Below are positions 20,775 to 32,612 of a DNA stretch of 64,000 nucleotides, piece by piece (position 1 is the stretch's first letter; each line of letters starts with the position of its first letter). Both the position numbers and the translations under genes were made by a program. The notes beneath the pieces were generated by a model. The model did not search any database, was not told the origin of the DNA, and saw only the letters and a list, made by a program, of their open reading frames with translations. Source of the stretch: Diploptera punctata (Eukaryota; Arthropoda; Insecta; Blattodea; Blaberidae); NCBI GenBank assembly GCA_030220185.1, contig JASPKZ010010234.1:1-64000 (forward strand). The letters run 5' to 3'.

Positions 20775-21900
20775 CAGCTGGAAAATTATGTCTGGAAGTG
20801 AATGAAGATAAGACAAAGTTCATGCAAATCACCAAAATACCTATAAACATTAAAATGATAGTTGCTGGGAACTTATTTTGAAAGTGTTGAGGAATTTAAA
20901 CATTCCGATACAATAATAATATAGGAAAATAAATAAAAATAGTTTTTCTTTGGCTAACAGATGCTATTAGGTTCTCAAAAAACACATTAAAATCACATTT
21001 GGTGATTTTGAAAGCTAAATTGACCTTTGTATAAGGCTCGTAGACTGCGACGGGCAGGACATGTGGCACGAATGAGGCATATGAAAGACGTGCATGGAAG
21101 CTTCTTGTAGGAAAACCAGAGGGAAAACGCCCAGTTGGTAGACCAAGAATGAGGTAGGAGAATAAAATTAACTATGATTTGAGGGAAGTAGATTATACAG
21201 GGAATGATTGGAAAGCATTAGCTCAGGATAGGGGTGTATGGAGAGCTTTATGCCCGCGCGGCCATGAACCTACGGGTTCGATAGTGCCAGTGAGTTAGTT
21301 AGTTAGTTGTAAATCTCTGTTAAGGTTTTATCTTACATATGGTAGTGAGTGTTGGTCACTCTCGAAAAATAATTGAAGACCAACTCAGGGTTTTTAAGAG
21401 GAAAGTTCTTAAGGAGAATATTTGGACCAGTGAATGAATATGAAAGATAGCACTTCAGATACAATAATGAACTGTATTCCTTAGGTCTTGATTACAGATC
21501 CTGACTCTGTTAAGTTTATAAAATACAGCTAGATTACGTTGGTTAGTCATATTATCAGGATGGTAGAGGACAAACCTTTTAAAAAAAGAAACTCACCTAC
21601 TGAAATGTGAAGAAAGAAAGAATAATAGGCAGATTGAAGTTGAGATGGAATAGAAGATCTTAAGAAACTGTGGTTTTGTAACAGGATGGAGAAGGAAAGG
21701 CGTTGGACAGGGATGATGGAGGAATATGTTGTCAGCGGCCGGGACTCAAAATGGGCTGTAGTGTTATCTATGATGGCGATTTCCGTGGGCTGTAACAAAA
21801 ATAGTTGGCAACACTGCTGTAGAAGCCGAGGCCAGATGGAGTTAACTATTGTAACTTCTGCCACATGTTAATATATGTCTAACCTATCTTACAGTAAATC
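20772..21900 (+). mobile_element. LINE-J C-terminal region, interrupted by LINE-A
   Basis: Left part encodes LEVNEDKTKFMQITKIPIN and a degraded FKYLG-like region. After the insertion it resumes with a KSLLRFYLTYGSECWSLSKN-like stretch, a degraded GPVNEYERxHFRYNNELYSL region, RLRWLVILSGW-like and EEDLRKLWFCNRMEKERRWT-like stretches. The order fits the thumb and C-terminus of another non-LTR family. Several frameshifts; dead. Confidence 0.7.
21041..21311 (+). mobile_element. LINE-A 3' end inserted in LINE-J
   Basis: CTCGTAGACTGCGACGGGC through GTTCGATAGTGCCAGTGAG with a (TTAG)n tail. TTGTA precedes the insertion and is repeated after the tail. The ~270 bp covers only the C-terminal coding part. 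Confidence 0.85.
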
Positions 21901-22985
21901 AACTCGTCCGTACGTCTCAAAGCGCATGTTGCTTTTGAAGAGAGAAAGTAGTCTCCTCTGAGTTGCCGCTCTAAGCTGTTGATGTTTAGCCATTTTACAA
22001 AAGCAGGAACAGCGATCTTAGTTGAAAATTAAATGTGCCCTGGCCGTACAGCACGACAATATCATGAAAGTCTTATGGAAGCATATAGGGGAGACGGCAT
22101 TACCATACAGGACTGCTCGGACGCACACGGCACACATTTGTAGCTGATCTCGACCATCATTGGGAGTGGAAAGCGTTTTTTTTCCCATCTATCATCACCT
22201 TTACTGGACTAATCCCTTGTGATAGTTTTGGTCTCTAAGATAAGGAAACCGTTCGTCATGACTTCGATTCCAGACTGTTGCCGAGATTCTGCTGGCATTA
22301 AGGTGGTCAGTCAGAAACATCAACAGAACGGGAGCTGCTATAGCGATACTACGACTTTCACATCACTGGCAACGAGTTATAGACAATGCTGGGTACTACA
22401 TTGAAGGATTGTAAAAGTTTCACAGGTCTGTCGCTTGTATAATAGTAATAAATAAATAGTTGCCACTATTAAAGTTACAACCTAGTATTTATAGGCCTAG
22501 AGAGTGGGACAGTACGTCTTCCGATTAATTTGCCTCGGTTTTACTGATATTTGGTTATAGTCTTTAATATAAGGAATCCATTGTTCTCCGGGCGACTCAC
22601 TGCCAGAGAATGTGTTGTTGACTTATCAAGCATGTAGCATGTGTTTTGGACCGTTATAAGATGGGATTGATAAATAGAAAAAAAAAACATTAATGCAGTA
22701 TCTACTTTGGTTGATGATTAGTCGATTTTATTCTCTTTGATATAATAAATACTCCTACAGTGTGAAAATTAAGTACATGATTGGCAGCGAATACGTATTT
22801 TGGCTGCAGAACAATAACGGTTTTGTCTCTAATCCAAGGAATTACGATGAATGCTGATATGATCCTTAAATCCAACCTCATAAGAAGAAATACTTTTGGG
22901 GCACTGAAAGCAAGTGACAGCCAATAAGTTTTAGAAATCAATCACATACAGTACTTAAAACTCACGCACTATAAATATGATAACA
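21901..22985. other. No recognisable feature
   Basis: Several sub-80-codon frames overlap here with no recognisable motif. No repeat partner noted in the window. Confidence 0.4.
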
Positions 22986-22989
22986 AGTG

Positions 22990-23985
22990 AACTTCTTCAT
23001 ATTAAATAAGGGACTATTTGAAGATGAAATGCGAATAAAACTCCAAGTTCGAGACAAGGCTGCCCCCTCTCCCAAACACTTTTTTCAGTCTATATCAACG
23101 AAATAATATGTTGTTAGAACAAGAAGTGTCTATTAATTTGGAATAAGAAAAACCAGAAAAAAAAAAAAATTAAAACGCCTTTTGTTTGCAGATGACCAAA
23201 TAATAATTGCAAAATCAGATGATAACCTATAGAAAGATCTGTATGAACTTCACAAAATTACAGAAGAGAATATGGCTTGAAATATATAAAACAGAGAAAA
23301 CAAAACAAAATATGGCATTTCAAGGTGTAGACCTGTCGCAAGTAAAATTATAATTGACAATAATATTTTGGAGCAGGTGTATAAGTTTACATACCTAGAA
23401 TGGCAATATCTCACATGAAGAGAAGACAAGGATGTAAATGCAAACATATAAAAAAATTAAGGATTTTAGGGTTAATAAATTATTTTATTCTTCAAGCCAC
23501 AGTTAGTCCAAAAAACATTCAAAGACTAAAAGTGTATAAAACATTGATTCTACTAACTCTTTTGTATGTGGTAGCGAAATTATGGACATTGAAACAGAAG
23601 CATATAGGTCTACAGAGACTTAGATCCTATCTTAGAAGGGCTGCCAGAATACACATTACTAGATTATAAAAAATGAAGACTTAGATCCTATCTTAGAAGG
23701 ACTTGCATGATACACACTACTAGATTATAAAAAAATGAAGGACATCTATGAAGAATTGCAACATGGAGCCTTTAGAAAACAAAATTTCGCATTATAAGTC
23801 AAGATGGAAAAAAGAAGAAATTTCTGATAAGTCAAGATGGATGCAACATATTCATCGAATGGAGGATCACCAGGATACCCAAGCCAAATATGAAGCTATC
23901 AACCTACAGGGAAGAAGAAGACCAGGACGTCCACTCAAAAGACTTGTTGGGTTGTGTTTCTATTGAGGCCACGAAACGGGTTACT
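22990..23985 (+). mobile_element. LINE-B fragment with RT catalytic motif
   Basis: Broken frames encode LLFADDQIIIAKSDDN (FADD at about 23188), NMAFQGVDLSQVKLIIDNN, KVYKTLILLTLLYVVAKLWT, RLRSYLRRAARIHITRL, EPLENKISHYKSRWKKE-like sequence, RWMQHIHRMEDHQD and GRRRPGRPLKRLVG with a stop near 23964. A ~63-bp local tandem duplication (23616-23740) repeats the LRSYLRRA region. Confidence 0.8.
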
Positions 23986-23989
23986 TCAG

Positions 23990-24262
23990 ATGACCTCCAC
24001 AACCGGCCTTATGGGTTTATATATTAATTTGTCATTTACAGAGGTGGGCGACCATCTAGCCAGTACAGGAATGATATGTGTGGTAATCATGTCGAGAGCC
24101 CCAGTCATTATAACTGGCATTTTTTCAACCCAAATCTGGAGCCGCTACTTAATGTAGCTACCCAAATTCCTCGCGATGCTGGGTGGGCATCGGTCCAATA
24201 CTGGTTAAAATTTCATGAGAAAATTTCTTTCCCTCATGGGGACTCCTACCAGCGCAAGTCCC
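23990..24262 (-). mobile_element. SINE3
   Basis: Matches the minus-strand SINE3 at 45495-45855: shared blocks are GCTGGGTGGGCATCGGTCCA, CTGGAGCCGCTACTTAATGT and ATGGGGACTCCTACCAGCGC. The tRNA-like head (beyond the B-box region near 24240) is truncated. Confidence 0.75.
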
Positions 24263-24619
24263 TATGTAATCCTAAAATATATACCAACAAAAAATAAATA
24301 TTTGGATATACTTACAGTTCTGAATGTTGTAGCCAGACCATTTGCCATAATTACCTGTAACAATGGAAACAATGAAAATCTTTAGGAGGACTGAAGGAAG
24401 GCACAAAACTCAATTGTATTAATAAGCTGTTAATATACCTCGTTTGGCTTAACTTTGCAAGAAATTTGTATAAAGAGGGATACCGCTCTCACTCGCACCA
24501 GTGTTGCCAGTTTTCTTCATCAGATGTTTAATAGGGGTAAGGAAAAATGACAACAGAGTGGGGTCTTTCTTTTGTTACTGACGGAAGCGGTCAACAGGTC
24601 TAACCATATATCTCAATCT
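24263..24619. other. No recognisable feature
   Basis: Nothing recognised. Confidence 0.4.
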
Positions 24620-25522
24620 TCTCTCTTTGCCAAGTTAAGCCAGATATAATATAGTTTATGCTGATGATGTGTAATAAAACTATTGGGCGATAGCGAGCGA
24701 GATACTAGTAAGGGACAACATGCATACACTATTGAGTAACACTAAGAAATTGGGGACTGCAAGTAAATATCAATACAATCTAAATATATGGTCACACATA
24801 GAAATACATTAGGCATATAATGGAAATCGACTGCTAATGGACAAATGAGGAAAATTTTGAGGAAAGCTGGCTGAATTCAAATACCTAGGGAACAATAAAT
24901 CACAAATAGGAATGACATGCACACAAAGAAATTAAACATAGGCTCAATTCTGGAAATGCGTCATGCTATTAAAGAGGAATCTTGACGTACTCCTTTCAAA
25001 AAACGCTTGTTAAACTGTGAAAATATATTAAACTATTAGGCCTATTGTACCAGTTATATTATATGGATGCGAAACATGGAACTCTTACTTTAAGGGAGGG
25101 GAAGGAAGATTACGAATATTTAAGAATAAAGTTCTTAGGGAATATTTTTGGACCAAAGAGAGGATGAACAAACAGGTGAATGGAGAAGTCTACAGAACAG
25201 TGAAACTATATGGTCTTTATGGGAAGCCAGATATAATAAGAACAGTTAAGTCTCGTAGACTGCGATGGTCCAGGACATGTGGCACGAATGGGGGAATGAA
25301 AGATGTGGATGAAAGCTTTCTAATAGGACAAACCAGAGGGAAAACGATCCAGTTGGTTGACCAAAAATGAGGTGGGAAGAGACATATTAACTATGATTTG
25401 AGGGAAGAAGATTATACAGGAAATGACTGGAAAAATATTAGCTCTGGATAAAAATGTATGGAGAGCTTATGTTCCACGCGAGCCATGCACCTATGGGTTC
25501 GATAATGCTAGTGAGTTAGTTA
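24620..25522 (+). mobile_element. LINE-A, longest 5' extent, heavily mutated
   Basis: The only LINE-A copy here that reaches the RT palm: VYADDV is encoded near 24657-24676. Then come LLSNTKKLG, a degraded AEFKYLG, VILYGCETWN, EYFWTKERMNKQVNGE (frameshifted GPKRDEQTGEW), YGKPDIIRTVKSRRLRWSRT and YDLREEDYTGNDWKN. The tail is GTGAGTTAGTTA. Numerous single-base indels and a stop directly after YADDV. Confidence 0.85.
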
Positions 25523-26090
25523 TGTTTACTGGAAGCAAATAAAAAATCGTTTCAACCTCAGTACTACCAATTGACAAAATGAAATGAAAATTATAGTCAT
25601 AAGTAGGGCTACTAAAATATATTTCTTTAACGTGAAACAATTTAGTTTTATTTATTTTGTTATAAGTAAATAAATAGTGATGAATCATCAATGATGTCAT
25701 CAACTTATTATTTGTGTTCCATATAATTTATATTGTTTTCACTTACTTGTTAGTTGTGGAATTATAAATTAAATTTGTCAAGGTTTACTGCATACGTTGG
25801 CGAAAAGTTGCGTCAGTTTTTTTTAAAATATTACAGTACCATGCTACTCTAATGATTCATTTCGCGCCTTTTCTTAAAATCACAAAACTGCCTGTGAATG
25901 AGTCGGGGACACGTTAGTAGCAATATGTCGCGCACGTCGCGAGATGTAGATTCTCGCATCGGGTTAGGATTTTTTATAACTGGGGTTTAAATCTTCTGGG
26001 CGCGCATTGTGTGGCCCTGGGGTCGCGACTCGAGCTGGTAAATGAAATAATATCCAGGACTATGTTCTGGTCAGTATAGGCACAGGGCTT
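25523..26090. other. Unassigned DNA with a possible SINE4 body fragment
   Basis: Nothing recognised to ~25965. From there to ~26090, TGTGGCCCTGGGGTCGCGAC and CAGGACTATGTTCTGG loosely match the SINE4 body at 19590-19660. The match is weak. Confidence 0.4.
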
Positions 26091-26399
26091 GCAATCGGCT
26101 GCTCCGTCTCATGTTGATTGTCTAGAAAACGCGAGGAGCTTAAACTTTTATATCGTAAAAGCTTCATTGGATCTGGAGCCGGGTTCACCTTACCTTTTTA
26201 TTTTAACAAACGGGTTGGGATTATTCGGTTACATTTCAATTATTGGAAAAGGAAGAGAAAAGGTACTAAAATATACCAAAAAGAAAGGGGACAAAAAGTG
26301 TTCTTTCTTTATAGCCCACTAGCCACCTCGGCGTACGCTGCTAACAATTATTGGTGATTTTTATGTTCAGTTGAATCAAGTAAAAGGGGAGAAATAATT

Positions 26400-26870
26400 A
26401 TAAATGTATATTTTGTAGATATCCCATGCTGATTACCCGGCGTTGCCCTTGGAATCTTATTTCCCGATCTTTTTGACATAAACGGAGCTGCAAATACGAA
26501 AATTAATGTTTTATGATTTGGTTGTAAATAAGCGCATGGCGAAAAATTATATCGTAATGATTTTTAGCCATTACCCCGCTGCTGTTTACCCGAAGCGTTG
26601 CCCGGGAATATAATCCATCCCGATTTGTTCGTGGCATAAATGAGATGAGAAAGACAATAAATTAATGTGCCTTCTGATGATTAGTATGAATAAGCACTAG
26701 AAATAGTGAAAAGATAATTATAAATGTATCATCGTAATTATTTTCAGATCTTGCCCCCCGCTGCCTGATTACTCGGTGTGTGCCGGGAATCTATTTTATC
26801 TCGATCTTTTGGGCAGCATAAAGAGCCTAAAGACAAAAATTCGTTATCCCTAAAAGAATTACCCGCATCT
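26400..26870 (+). repeat. Three diverged ~170-bp tandem units (ATTACCCGGCGTTGCCC type)
   Basis: Similar blocks start near 26437 (TTACCCGGCGTTGCCCTTGG), 26585 (TTACCCGAAGCGTTGCCCGG) and 26765 (TGATTACTCGGTGTGTGCCG). Each is followed by GGAATNTA-, a CCCGATCTTTT-like block, a GGCATAAA-like block and GACAAAAATTA-like ends. It is a degenerate tandem repeat with no coding capacity. The class of the source element is unknown to me. Confidence 0.65.
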
Positions 26871-27284
26871 GCTGCCATGCTTTCACAGGAATCTACGTAC
26901 TTATCTCGAGCGTCTTGGATCAATGAAAGACAAAAATAGTTATTGTGAGTCATCCGTAAGAGATCAACATATTGCTGTCCGCGAACTTTTTTTTAGAGCA
27001 TTTTTGAGATATTCAAATCTGTTGTATTTCTTATTTTGGTTAGGCAGCGGCAAGCATTTAAGTGTCCAAAGAGCTATGTTTTTTCACCGCTTTTCCATAC
27101 CAAAGGGCAATTTTAAGGTGTAGTTGTGGAGTGTCACACTCCGGGAATCTCTGAAAAGTTTGCACAATCCTTACAATCGGATCACGGTATGGCCGCGATC
27201 AAAGTACGAACAAACAACTTAATTGTATATCTTAGAATAACTGTCTTTATTAAAAAAAAATAATTAAAATATACAAAATCATGC
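26871..27284. other. No recognisable feature
   Basis: A 66-codon chance frame only. No repeat partner seen. Confidence 0.4.
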
Positions 27285-27610
27285 AGGGGCTCCGGAGTTT
27301 TCTAGTGATTTTGTTCTTGCCTCTAGTCCCTAGAGTCGGAGGTTCAAATTTGTTGCGGGGTTAGATTAAATTATTGGATTAGATAATATTTATGGAACAA
27401 ATCCTCCTGGGAAGGACTCTATGCCGTGGTCCCGAGACCTGAATATTTTCACGCTCATAAAGAAGACCGTAAGTCTGAAAAAAGGGCACCAAAGTAAAAT
27501 TATTGACCATCATACTCTAGAGTACCTTACTTGCCTACTAGATATCTCATGAGTCGGTATGCTGATCACATGTCACTCATTTCAAATCTGTAGGGAAATA
27601 ACCATAAATA
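27285..27610 (+). mobile_element. SINE2
   Basis: Head (CTCCGGAGTTTTCTAGTGAT; B box GGAGGTTCAAATTTG near 27338) then the family body (CTGGGAAGGACTCTATGCCG, TGAATATTTTCACGCTC, CTACTAGATATCTCATGAG). Its 3' end resembles neither of the two ends seen in other copies well. Confidence 0.75.
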
Positions 27611-27654
27611 AATTAGACTCAAAGGACAGTAAAGTGAGAAAGTAAAAATGTTTC

Positions 27655-27978
27655 TTTTGTTCAATGCTACCTCGTTGTCATTTCGACATTCTGGTATTCT
27701 CCTCCTGGTATGGCGTTATTGTAACCCACTTCTGAGGTTGGGGCGCTTGGAAGGCGGAGTTGTACTGCCGCGATGATATATGATTATAGTAATGATGCGC
27801 CAGGAGAGGCCTTAATCTTAAACTTAATGAATATGTTTATGAAGATAATGATGGCCAGATGATGTTCGGGGACCGTTTGTGCCTTAAAGTTTCCTAACAT
27901 TTATTCCCGACCGGGTATCGAACCCGGGCCCGCTGCGTGACAAGGCAGTACGCTACCTCGAGATTACGGCGGTGGACG
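27655..27978 (-). mobile_element. SINE1 with 3' module Y
   Basis: Minus strand: head with B box (GGGTTCGATACCCGG), shortened body (a ~50-bp internal deletion near 27899), GATGGCCAGATGATGTTCGG, then module Y with GGCGTTATTGTAACCCACTT at ~27712. The same joint occurs at ~1010. Confidence 0.85.
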
Positions 27979-28011
27979 AGTAAAAATATGTTAGTAGTCT
28001 ATTTATGTAAA

Positions 28012-28544
28012 CTTACTTACTCACTGGCACTATCGAACCCGTAGGTTCATGGCCGCGCGGACATAAGCTCTCCATACATCCCTATCCTGAGCTAATCCTT
28101 TCCAATCATTCCCTGTATAATCTACTTCCCTCAAATCATAGTTAATATTATTCTCCCACCTCATTCTTGGTCTACCAACTGGGCGTTTTCCCTCTGGCTT
28201 TCCTACAAGAAGCTTCCATGCAAGTCTTTCATTCCCCATACGTGCAACATGTCCTGCCCATCGTAGTCTACGAGACATCTGTTCTCATTATATCTGCCTT
28301 CCTATAAAGACCATGTAGTTCATTGTTATGAAGTCTTCTCCATTCACCTGTCTGTTCATCTCTCTTTGGTCCAAAATTTTCCTAAGTACTTTATTCTCAA
28401 ATACCTGTAATCTCCTTCCTCCCTTAAAGTAAGAGTCCATGTTTCGCACCCATATAATATAGCTGGTAGAATAATAGTTTTTATATATTTTCAGTTTAAC
28501 GTTTTTTGAAAGGAGTTGGGACATCAAGAGTCTCTGCAATGCAT
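28012..28544 (-). mobile_element. LINE-A with exact 15-bp target-site duplication
   Basis: GTCTATTTATGTAAA lies at 27997-28011 and 28545-28559. The minus-strand frame gives RLRWAGHVARMGNERLAWK, GKPEGKRPVGRPRMRWENN, DVWRAYVRAAMNLRVR in one 82-codon block, and QRLLMSQLLSKNVKLKIYK in another; a few indels break the frame. The tail reads (GTAA)n on the minus strand. Confidence 0.92.
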
Positions 28545-28599
28545 GTCTATTTATGTAAAAAGCATTTTTTAATCAAGTTTAACGTATTAAATTCATTCA

Positions 28600-30640
28600 T
28601 TCATAGTGTTCTGCTTTTTTTTCTAGCCCCAGCAGACAGTTTTACTGCAAACTCAGCATTCTCCACTCTTTCCTTAACTCAGCTTGCCTTCTTTTTGTAT
28701 CCGCATACATACAATTATGTTCCGCTACTACATTAATTTTAATATTGTCCATCATCTGATGTCATTTTCTGCCTCTAACTTCCTTTCCGTTGACCATTCC
28801 TTCTAGGGACATCAGCAGGCAGTTTCTTCTTAGCCAGTAGCCAATCCAATCTTCTTTATTAGTTCCATCATTATTCTTCTATCACCCACTCTGTCTAGCA
28901 CATCTTTACTTTTTTACTTTTTCTGTCCATTTTATACGTTCCATTATTCCCCATATCCACATCTCAAAAGCTTCCAGCCGCTTTTCCTCATCCCGTTGTA
29001 ATGTCCAAATCTCTGCACCATAAATTCTACTCTGCACACAAAGCACTTCAGTAGCCTCTTCCGTAATGCTTTTGCTTCTTTTCTTGTTAAAAAGCTTCTT
29101 TTGCCATTGCTATCCTCTGCTTTACTTTTTGACCGCAGTTCATGTTACTACTGATAGTACGGTGCAACCCAAGTGTTTGAAGCTCTCCACTTGCTCAATG
29201 GCCTCATTTTTAATCTTCATGTCTATCTTCCTTGGTTTCCTTCTTATAATCATGGCCTTCGTCATATTTATATTTATCTTCATCTCATAATCCTCACACT
29301 TGTCATTTAGCTCCATCAGCATGTTCCTTAGTGTCATTGCATCTTCTGCTAGCAAAGATATCTCATCAGCAAATCTTATGCATTTAATTCTTCTTCTTTG
29401 CATGTTTACGCCTCCCGTATTGCTGAAGCAGCTCTTCATTAGGTCTTCCAGGTAGATGTTGAAAAGAGTAGGTGACATCCTTACCTCACCCCCCTTCCAA
29501 TTTGTCTTCCCTTAGACTTTTCTTCTCCTATCTTCACTTTCATTCGCCGTTTCATATGAATATTACTTATCAGCCTCCTCTCCTTCCAGTTAACGCCAAT
29601 TTTCTTCATGATCTTCAGGAGTTTATTCCAATTTACTCAGTCAAAGGCCTTTTTCAGGTCAACAAATACTGCATAAACGTCTTTATCTTTTTTTATATAT
29701 CTTTCTCCTATTTTTCGTATCAATCCAATTGCATCTCTGTACCCTTCCCCTTCCTGAAGTCAAAATGTTCTTCTTCCAATTCGCTTTCCATCGTAGAACG
29801 TAAACGTCGATTCAGTATTCGCAGGAGAATCTTTGTAGAGTGATATCAAACTGATAGTCCTGAACTCCTTACAATTCTTTACTGTCTCACTCAATTCTTC
29901 GAGTCATTCACCTTCTTTATATATCTTGTTGCATAAACGCAGAATTTCCTTCTTTCCTACACCCATGCATTTAACCAATTCAATGGGGATTCCATCTACC
30001 CCTGTTGTTTTCTCATTTTTCATTTTCTTAATTGCTAGTTCAACTTCTTCCTTCAGAACTGAAAATCCTTTTTCATCTTCTGATACGTCTTCTTCATTTT
30101 GTATATCCAAGTTAGCCGGACGATTTCTTGTCTCATATAGCTCTTCTACATATTTCTCCCATGTACTCATAATTCCCTGTTTGTATGGTATTTCTTCATT
30201 ATTTTTCGTCCTCAAACGGCCACATAGTTTTCCTGCTCTTCTTTCCATAGTCCAAGCATTTAACTTCCTGATACATTAAATCATATTTTCCTATCCTCTC
30301 CAGATTCTCTAATTCTTCACATTTCTGCTTCATCCATTCTTCCTTTGCCTTGTCAGTTCTCTTCTAAGTTCGTTGTTTAGTTTCTTGTAGTTTCTTTTGG
30401 CTTCTTCTGTATTGCTATTTTTTCTTTTTTTTTTCTTTCTTCCATCTTCGACATTTTTTCTGTGACTCGAAGTTTCTTAATATTCTTGCTCTCTTTGTAT
30501 CCTATTGTTTCCTCTGCAGCTATATGTATAGAGGTTTTCAAAGGACTCCAGTGTTCCTTGGTATTGCCATATGAGATTTCCAAGGTAGAGGCTTTCTCTT
30601 GAAAATTTTGTTGGAATTTTCTCCTTTCCTCTTCAGTTTA
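28600..30640 (-). pseudogene. LINE-D, long antisense copy of an RT ORF
   Basis: On the minus strand from ~30600 down, in order: a Lys/Glu-rich linker with stops; YKQGIMSTWEKYVEELYETR (~30190); KMKNEKTTGVDGIPIELVKC (RT start, ~30010); RKGKGYRDAIGLIRKIGERY; VFVDLKKAFD (motif A, ~29650); GCH-LLFSTSTW/SPTLFNIYLEDLMKS (motif B); RFADEISLLAED (~29370); KININMTKAMIIRRK; VESFKHLGCTV; YGAEIWTLQRDEEKRLEAFE; WIGYWLRRNCLL; GMVNGKEVRG; LRKEWRMLSL. Motif C reads FADE where FADD is expected, so the second catalytic Asp is lost. Several stops and shifts. The endonuclease part is not seen. Confidence 0.88.
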
Positions 30641-31235
30641 GCGTAGGGCCTATGTTAAGATGAAAAGAACCGAAATGTTTCCTTTGTTGCAAGTGTTCTG
30701 TATTTAAATTTAATTTACTTTTGTGTTAGCTGAAAGCAGAAACGTTCACAACTCCCATGTCCATGGTAAGAAGACGAGAAATTAGTTTTAATATTGATAA
30801 ATGGCAATTTAACATATCCGAGAATGTTATTCTATTCTCAATGCATCTCTTGTCCATCCTCATAAATGTGTGGGGAATGGCCTAATCTAAGGTCTCCATT
30901 ATGCTGTAAATAAGAATCAGATTACAAGATCCACTTTGAACGCAAGTTTACAGATAATTAAAGGATGATCTGAAGAAATATGGTGACATAGGAACATAGA
31001 GTAATATAAGCCTAAGAAGAATGAAGGTTTGGTACAAGGAGAACAAGAGACGTTATGAACATGGTCTTCAGAATTTTATTTCTGTTTCTGTTGATTTTTA
31101 TGTTGTTACTTTCATTAGTATTGTCTTCTCTTCATTTATTTTTAATCCATATTCTTTTAAGGTACCATCCCACTGTCACAATATTTTTCTGTTAATTTTT
31201 TGCTTGTATCTCAAAGATTCCAAGGGTCACACGCA
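30641..31235. other. No recognisable feature
   Basis: Unassigned. A 76-codon frame at 31021 has no recognisable motif. Confidence 0.4.
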
Positions 31236-31985
31236 TACTCTAGTTGAGTAACATTATGGAAATGGGGACCGGAAGAAAACATCTATAAAACTGAATATAT
31301 GTTCACACGTAGAAATACATTATATAATAGAAATGGACAGTTAATGACAAATGAGGGGAATTTTGAAGAAGTGGAAACAATACAAAAGGAATGAGATGCA
31401 CAAATAAAATTAAACATAGGCTCAATTATGGAAATGCATGCTATAATGCATTACAGGAACTCTTGTCCCATCTTCTCCAAAAAAAAGTTAAACTGAAACA
31501 TATAAAACTGTTATTCTTCCAGATATAATACATGTAGGCCTATGCAAAAACATGGACTCTTACTTTAAGGGAGGTGAAAAGATTACGAGTATTTGAGAAT
31601 GAAGTTCGTAGGGGAAAAATCAGACCAAAGAAAGATGAACAAACAGGCGAATAGAGAAGACTACACAACAGTTATCTTTATGATCTTTATAGGAAACCAA
31701 ATGTAGTTAAGTCTTGTATAATGCGATGGGCAGGCATGTGGCACAAATGGGGAATGAAACAGAGACTTCGAAGCTTCTAGTGGAAAAACCAGAGGAAAAC
31801 GCCCAGTTGATAGATCAAGAATGAGGTGAGAGAATAACATTATCCATGATTTGAGGGAAGTAGATTATACAGAGGATGATTGAAAAATATTAGCTCAGGA
31901 TAGTGATGTGTAGAGACCTTACGTCCGCGTGGCCATGAACCTACGGATTCCATAGCGCTAGTGAGTTAGTGAGTTAGTTATCCTA
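31236..31985 (+). mobile_element. LINE-A, heavily mutated
   Basis: Starts in the region encoding LLSN and YMVTRRN-like residues and runs to CGTGGCCATGAACCTACGG and a GTGAGTTAGTGAGTTAGTTA tail. Single-base indels throughout destroy all frames. It looks older than the 15-kb and 62-63-kb copies. Confidence 0.85.
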
Positions 31986-32600
31986 AATTACAATATCATC
32001 TGGAATTATTAGTGTTTTCATACATGTATTAGTATTTTCCTCTAAAATTGTAAAACTGAGATGGGAATGCATGAAATAAAATAATAATCAAAATCTCTCC
32101 TAATCTTAAATTTCTTACATGAAAACTCTATTAGAAAACGCTACTTTACAAATAATCGTCGGACAGTTAACATTACGTCAAAATAATAACAGAGGAGGGG
32201 TACGTTAAACCATGATGACCTTTAGGTAAAATTCAAGGAAACTTGGAATTATAAATATGTTGTACGGTAAAGAAATTCGTGCATGGAGGAAAACTATGAT
32301 TGGAGAATGCAGCGAAGTGCGTCATAAGCTGGAGAGATAAATGCGCGAGTCAGAAGGTGAAGTCAACCATTCTTTGAGCAGACACCGGAGTGTTTACGTA
32401 GAGACGCAATACTTTGTGTGCTACCACCGTGTCTGTGTGCAGTTGTGTGTGTACGTGTGAACCATCAGTGATATATTTATTACATCTGCAATCATCTGCT
32501 AGTGAATACACGTAAGGTATTACATTTTATTATGAATAATTCTAAAATTCATCGTGAGGTTATGTAATAAAATATTAAAATAAGTCCTGATACATCAGTC
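31986..32600. other. Unassigned DNA with a GT-rich, splice-donor-like stretch
   Basis: No coding frame. Around 32340-32520 the base composition is richer in G/C and ends with ACACGTAAGGTATT, a donor-like sequence. That could be a non-coding first exon, but nothing else supports it. Confidence 0.35.
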
Positions 32601-32612
32601 GTGTACTAAATG

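Noticed and set aside
21547..21871. 105-codon minus-strand frame and overlapping plus-strand 61-codon frame
   Set aside because: No motif; the region is explained as a decayed LINE-J C-terminus and its flank.
29472..30279. Plus-strand frames of 117-123 codons
   Set aside because: They lie antisense to the LINE-D RT, whose recognisable motifs are on the minus strand.
32340..32530. Promoter or first exon
   Set aside because: Only a donor-like GTAAGG and a change in base composition support it; no initiator, TATA or coding evidence strong enough to list.
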